NCBI GenBank assembly: GCA_020466095.1
Contig: CM035806.1
Location: 141,358,434 to 141,422,433 of the forward strand
DNA length: 64,000 nt
Reading direction: 5' to 3'
Source: Chlorops oryzae
Taxonomy: Eukaryota > Arthropoda > Insecta > Diptera > Chloropidae
In this document: in pieces, positions 12,240 to 64,000 of the stretch
Layout of the letters: each line of letters starts with the position of its first letter
Numbering within the stretch: position 1 is the first letter of the stretch
Notes under the pieces: generated by a model
The model's input: the letters and a program-made list of their open reading frames with translations, nothing else
What the model was told of the DNA's origin: nothing
The model's database searches: none
Translations under genes and position numbers: made by a program

Positions 12240-12445
12240 ATCACAGAGCCGACGTGGTCGAAGTGGTAGAAATGCCTTACGATGACCTCGTACCTGGTTT
12301 CGAAATCGATCGCATCAACGTTTCAACGTTCGGCATGATTTTTTCTGATTGCAAAAACAAAAATCAACAATTTCACAAATAGAATGAAAATTATTGAGAT
12401 CTTGAGGCCCGAATATGAAAACTGCAAAAACAAAAAAAAAAAAAA
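12240..12445 (+). mobile_element. Putative tRNA-derived SINE
   Basis: Pol III box A-like GTGGTCGAAGTGG (12254) and box B-like GGTTTCGAAATC (12296) at tRNA spacing, in a tRNA-like head starting GAGCCGAC. An A-rich tail ends near 12445. Target duplication not resolved. Confidence 0.45.
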
Positions 12446-13400
12446 GTTATTAGCAAGAATTTCTTGACATATTTATTTCATTGAATTTACATTCGTCGAG
12501 CTTTTTGTAATAGTAATATTTTTGTTTTTTTGTTGGTTTTAATATTTTCTTTTACTTATAATGTTATCATTTAGCGGTTATAATTAGATTTGCTCAATTA
12601 AATTTCATTTTTTTTTTCTTAATTTTCTTTTGGTTTTTACATTTTGTAACACTTGAAGTGTAGCGTGCGTACGCTTTTGACTAAATGCTAAGATTTTGTA
12701 AGTCTGCAAATAAGCAGCAAGTTTTATAAAGTTTCACAATTTATTGACAAAATTGTTTTGGAATAAAACTTTAATATATGTATATATGTATATATGTATA
12801 TATATATATTTATATATTTATTTATTTTTTGATTCCATTCTCTGTTCAAAATTTTTCATCCATGTTCCAAATTGTTATTTATATAATAAAATAAAATAAA
12901 AAACACAGATGCTAGATAAGTATGTAATCATGCATAGAGATCGATCGATAAACGAAGAACTTATATAGATAAACAAAAACTCATAAGAATATTGATTGGA
13001 AGATGAATATTCTCCAAGAAGTTTTATAACCCAGAAATTTTTGACTCGCCGAAAAATGAAGAGTGTTCTAACCAGGGCTCGGATTTTGTTGCATTTATAA
13101 ATTTAAAGCATATTTTTATGGAGTTAAAACTTTGTTCAACTCACATAAAGTTAAGATTCAAATCGATTTTTAACTTCAATATGAATTTTTTTTTTTTGAT
13201 GTGAGAAAATCGGTTCGAAGTTCAACTTCTTCGCTAAACTTATTCGCAAAATGTTGGAAAGGAAAAATTTTGCCCCATAAAGTATGCTTTAAATTTATAA
13301 ATGCAACAAAATCCGAGCCCTGGTTCTACCCGTCAATTAAATGGAGAACGTTGCTCCCGTTTTTATTCAATTCCCCATGTTTTAAGAATAGAAATATATA
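12446..13400. other. AT-rich intergenic DNA
   Basis: Contains a GTGTAGCGTGCGTACG motif (12658) related to the 0.8-2.5 kb element, TATATG/ATATAT microsatellite (12776-12825), and a direct echo of GCAACAAAATCCGAGCCCTGG (13304) in inverted form at 13075. No gene seen. Confidence 0.4.
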
Positions 13401-13651
13401 TATCGCACCCTTGCTAATAAATCGGCACAATTCAAAATTTTTTTAATCAATTTTTTTATGTTCGATTGCATTTTTCTGTAAGAAATCGAACACCTACAAA
13501 ATTAACGCTTGTATTGACTGATGCAGCATTCGATTGAGAGTAATATAAATTTAGAAAAAATATTATGTCTCCTTAGTTTCCAGAGAGATTGAATGATTTT
13601 CGAGAAATGCGAAATTTTGAATTGTGCCGATTTAGTAGCAAGGGTGCGATA
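13401..13651. mobile_element. MITE, TATCGCACCCTTGCTA family
   Basis: Ends TATCGCACCCTTGCTAATAA and its inverted near-copy TTTAGTAGCAAGGGTGCGATA; TIRs of about 40 bases. Closely similar in length and sequence to 60002-60253, so the family moved relatively recently. Confidence 0.8.
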
Positions 13652-14367
13652 TATATATTTTTTTCCAAATCCGCTAGGAAATAATTCTCGGCAAATTTTT
13701 GAATCCGACTGAAAAATGTAGGATACGAATTTCGAAATTTTGTCTATTAAAAGAAAATCTTCGACTCCCCGTAAAATATGTGGTCTCGGTTTTGTGTTAA
13801 CATTAATACGACGGCATCTTGAACACAAAACTTATTTGAATTTTGTGTTATACGAAAAGAAAGAAAGCTTTTCTCATGCGAACAAAGAAAGATAAAAAAA
13901 AAATTCATCTTTTCCGAAATTGTGTTTAAAAATGAAGGGCTACGCACACATTTAGGCACGAATTGAACGATAAATAGCATAAATCTATCAGCAGTCTTCA
14001 GCTCAATTCAAATTATCCTTATTTTCTCCATGTTTCTATTGAAAGGAAAGCATGTTGATCAACGGATCATGGAAGATCGCAACAGAGGGGGGGGGGTTTT
14101 TGTTATTCCAACTAAAGGTAACACGACCTTTATGTTCATCTATCTGTTCATCTATTTTCGATTTAAATTTTAATACAAAATGAAGACCAAAATCTCTTAT
14201 ACGCATATGAAAACCTCTTGAGAAGAGAAAATTTTCAATTTAATAAATCAAAAAAAAAAAAAAATAATAAAATGGGGAAACGTTTAATGTAAACATATAT
14301 ATTTTTAATACATATATATTTTAAAATATATGGTCGAACGTAAATAGAGCAAAGCATAAGAATATTA

Positions 14368-14529
14368 GGGGCTGTCTATTAACGTACGATTTTTATTACT
14401 GTTTTCACGTTCGTGTCAGAAGTCTTTGCTCTATCTCTCTCGCGTTTATAACAGAACTGTTGGCGCAAAGACTTAAGACGCGAACGTGAAAATACGAATA
14501 TAAATCTTACGTAATTAATGGACAGTCCC
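14368..14529. mobile_element. MITE with GGGRCTGTC ends and TTA duplication
   Basis: Left GGGGCTGTCTATTAACGTACG and right inverted GGGACTGTCCATTAATTACG, flanked by TTA on both sides (14365-14367, 14530-14532). A 3-bp TTA duplication is typical of PIF/Harbinger-like MITEs. Confidence 0.6.
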
Positions 14530-14532
14530 TTA

Positions 14533-16905
14533 ATTCCCATTATCGTGTCGAACTCGTAATCATACATACATACTTAGCTAGTAGTCTAGAGAACTTCTTG
14601 CAAAATCCATCTTCTCGAATTAGGGCCTTTCTTTTCTCCATTTTCTTTTTGCTTTGATTATCAATTTATATAATAATATCGTACATACACATATTAAACA
14701 CACGTTCTTAAAGAAAAGCCGGCGCACAGCACACGAATGCATACAAATATTGACTTAATTTTCTAAAAAAAAAAAAAAAAAAAAATTTATACGTAGAGGC
14801 AAATGTATAAATTCAAGTATGTATTAAAAAAGTTGTTTTTCTTTTAGATTTAGTAGATAAGTATATACTTAGCAGACACAAAAAAAAATCCACTTTTTTT
14901 GTTGTTGTTGTAATTAAAAGAATCAATTATTGGTATGATTATATAGATATACAATTTTAAGAGATATGGGGTGTGTATACGTATTTTTTTTTTTTTTTTA
15001 ATAAAATGTAATATTAATTAATTTAATTAATTTCTAGCAATTAACTTTTTTGGCAACAATTTTTGCTCCGAATTTCATGTAAGATGATCAAATAAAAAGA
15101 CAAGTACAACGCATGAAACAAATATTTAAAAAATTAAGACCGAGTTCCATTAAAAATTTACTCTCTGATCTAAATTTTATATATAATTATATATATATAT
15201 TTGTGTTTTGTTTTTAAGTTGGTTTCAAGCTTTATATTTTTAACATAAAAAACATTATTCCCAGAAATCGAAATGCAGTCAATTGAGAGAATATATGATG
15301 GGAAATAAAACTGATAAAGCCATAAAACATGCTAAGAAAGTCTTTCTAGTGTCAGCTTTGCTCAGATTGAAATCCTTTTTGTTCGTATGTACTCGTTTAG
15401 ATGAGGGAGGGGGTTAATAATAATAACTGACGAAAATTGTCAAAAGGAATTTCGCAGCTGAAGCGTGCACGATTGCTTAAAACAGCCAGAAACAAAAACA
15501 GTAAAACAAATACAAAAAAAAAAAAAAAACAACGGATCGAATCTGTTCGGATTTTTCAATTTTTATGAATGAAAAAATTGGTTTTTTCATTCCTAAAAAT
15601 GTGAAAAATCCAAGAATGAAAAATTAGCATAAGTTAACTGTGAGGAAAACTCAGTGATAAAGTAAATATCGGGTGGATATCCCGGTTTTGGCCACTGACC
15701 CCTTTTTTAAAACAATTTGGGTTTTTAAGGCGTTGTTGTTAAGTAATAGCAGGCTTTTGGGGGTTCTAAGAATTAGAATACGAACAAGCAGAAAAAAATC
15801 CGTGCTTAAAATAATTTGAATTTTTTTTATCATCGAAGCCTGACTGCCCTTTTTTATTTTTCTTCTTGTTCTTCTTTCTCTTCTTTTTTCTTTTTCCTTT
15901 TTATTTTTCAACTTCTTCTTCTTTTTCTTCTTTGCCGTTATCTTTTTCATTTTATTTTTCTTCTTTTTCTTCTTCTATTTCGTTTTCTTTTTCTTTATTA
16001 AATGCTCACAATGACGACGACATTGAAAACTGCGATTTAACTATGGCTTAGATAGAGTATGTGTGTGTGTATATATATACAAAGATACATTATGTAATTT
16101 AATGTAGTGCTTAGCGAAATATGAAACTAGCTATCTTAAGGCTACATTATATAGAAATCGGTATATATAAATACCAAATATATATATTTACATACAAAAC
16201 ACAACAAATACATTTTGTTATGAGTAGAACGAACGTAACACAAAACATACAATATATCTGTACGCATGTACGTACGCACGTACGTATGTATGTATGCATG
16301 AATGCATGTATGCACGTATGTATGTATGTATGTATGTATATGTATGATCGATCTAGCAAAGTTTAATTCTATTGTTTACCATCGCGCTTAAATGATAAAA
16401 TTTCGAATTTCTAGGACCAGAACAGAAAGATGGCGTCTGGGACATTTCGTTTTAGTTTTCATTCTCAATTACCGATTCGAATGCATTTTCAATTTTTTTG
16501 TTTCATTGCTTGGTTTTTTGTGTTGTTTTATTAAACTGAATTTTTTTTTTTTTTTTTTGTAGTTGAAATACTTTTGCTATTTGCATTTACATATCGTGAT
16601 CAAATATTGATTAAAAATAATATATATATATACTATGTATGTGTGTGTGTGTGTGTATAAGTTTATATACGAAGTTTAAGTTTAGATTTTGAATTTGAGA
16701 AAGAGAGATAAAAATAGTTCAATAGGTTTTTCTTTTCTTTCTTTTTTTTCTTTTTTATATTATATTATAATTATTTTTTTCGCGTTGTTTTCCTATGGAT
16801 TGGCACGGTTTGGCAGACCAGCTTTCTACTTTTAGCTTCGAGTTTGATTTTTAATTATTTCAACTTTTTCACAATTTTCTCTTTTTCTTTTTACCTCCTT
16901 CTGTC
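14533..16905. other. AT-rich region downstream of fwd
   Basis: No gene. Contains poly-A and poly-T runs, a small inverted repeat (15548-15612), a pyrimidine-rich CTT tract (15850-15995), a TATG/CATG microsatellite (16260-16345) and a TG run (16638-16657). Distal fwd 3' UTR could extend here. Confidence 0.45.
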
Positions 16906-16911
16906 TTTATT
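16906..16911 (-). promoter_or_regulatory. Candidate polyadenylation signal for fwd
   Basis: AATAAA on the minus strand about 105 bases after the stop codon. Another AATAAA lies at 16532-16527, so a longer 3' UTR is possible; sequence alone cannot choose. Confidence 0.4.
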
Positions 16912-17013
16912 TTATTTGATGTATGTTTGTTTGTTTTTTTTTTTTCTTCTTTTCTCTGCTTTGTTCTAAGTCGGTTTTTTTTTTCCATTTTAGATTTTCA
17001 TAAAAAACCTTTC

Positions 17014-63809
<46,796 letters not shown>

Positions 63810-63903
63810 ATTGAATGAGCTCAATGTTGTTGTGCTTTCCTGATTTGAATGAAAAGTATATTGCTCTTTGCTTTTACGAAAAGATCCTTTGAGCTCTCAG
63901 ACA
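63810..63903 (-). promoter_or_regulatory. fwd: fwd exon 1 5' UTR segment and upstream 3' splice site
   Basis: On the minus strand a long CT microsatellite (63915-63966) leads through TTTTTCTGTCCCCCATTCTCAG to a splice acceptor with AG at 63905-63904. An in-frame TGA follows at 63899-63897, so the 94 bases down to the ATG at 63809 would be 5' UTR. The first non-coding exon and promoter of the long transcript would then lie outside this window. Confidence 0.55.
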
Positions 63904-63926
63904 CTGAGAATGGGGGACAGAAAAAC

Positions 63927-63972
<46 letters not shown>

Positions 63973-64000
63973 GGAGAGGCAAATCGATATCGATGATGTG

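Noticed and set aside
15651..15950. Lys/Arg-rich minus ORF
   Set aside because: Product of the CTT tract at 15850-15995.
16121..16366. ORFs across the TATG/CATG microsatellite
   Set aside because: Simple-sequence translation with no codon or domain signal.

Overview
The window is animal nuclear DNA from a fly, most likely a schizophoran dipteran; I cannot fix the family. Evidence: AT-rich non-coding DNA, GT-AG introns, fly-type core promoter motifs, dispersed DINE-1-like repeats with GTCT/GACA microsatellites, and two minus-strand spliced genes with insect-like protein sequence. There is no bacterial gene, operon, CRISPR array or rRNA.

Gene 1 is the type III phosphatidylinositol 4-kinase beta gene (Drosophila four wheel drive, fwd). 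I traced twelve coding exons on the minus strand, from a start at 63809 to a TGA at 17014, by matching reading phase across GT-AG junctions. Exons 2 to 12 join without a break and give the lipid-kinase-unique helical domain, the kinase core with DRHN and DFG, and the C-terminal tail. Exon 1 encodes a Ser-rich N-terminal extension and lies 37,146 bp upstream of exon 2. A TATA plus initiator core promoter near 25669, a possible 5' UTR exon ending in a GTGAGT donor, and an in-frame ATG in exon 2 suggest a second transcript encoding an intact 1,634-residue kinase. Exon 1 itself has one apparent frame break near 63060.

Gene 2 is a small cytochrome b5 gene in three exons (5490 to 2958, minus), with both haem-ligand histidines. 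About 11.5 kb of AT-rich intergenic DNA separates it from the fwd stop codon.

Most of the rest is transposon debris. The first 13 kb and the 37-kb fwd intron hold many non-autonomous DNA elements, several nested and several with target-site duplications that I could read exactly. They include DINE-1-like (Helentron-related) copies, hAT-like elements, a broken DD37E Tc1/mariner element, pogo-like MITEs, tRNA-derived SINEs, foldback elements, and a family packed with ATCGAT motifs. No LTR retrotransposon or LINE coding region was seen.

Layout: 0.8-2.5 kb subterminal-repeat element; 3.0-5.5 kb cytochrome b5; 6-12.4 kb repeats; 12.4-17 kb AT-rich intergenic DNA; 17.0-24.7 kb fwd exons 12 to 2; 25.4-25.7 kb candidate internal promoter; 25.9-28.1 kb ATCGAT element; 28.6-61.8 kb repeat-filled intron; 61.85-63.8 kb fwd exon 1. 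I found no multi-gene novel system. The most interesting points are the candidate internal promoter beside a transposon-derived cluster of TATCGATA (DRE) motifs, and a MITE that has turned into a minisatellite.
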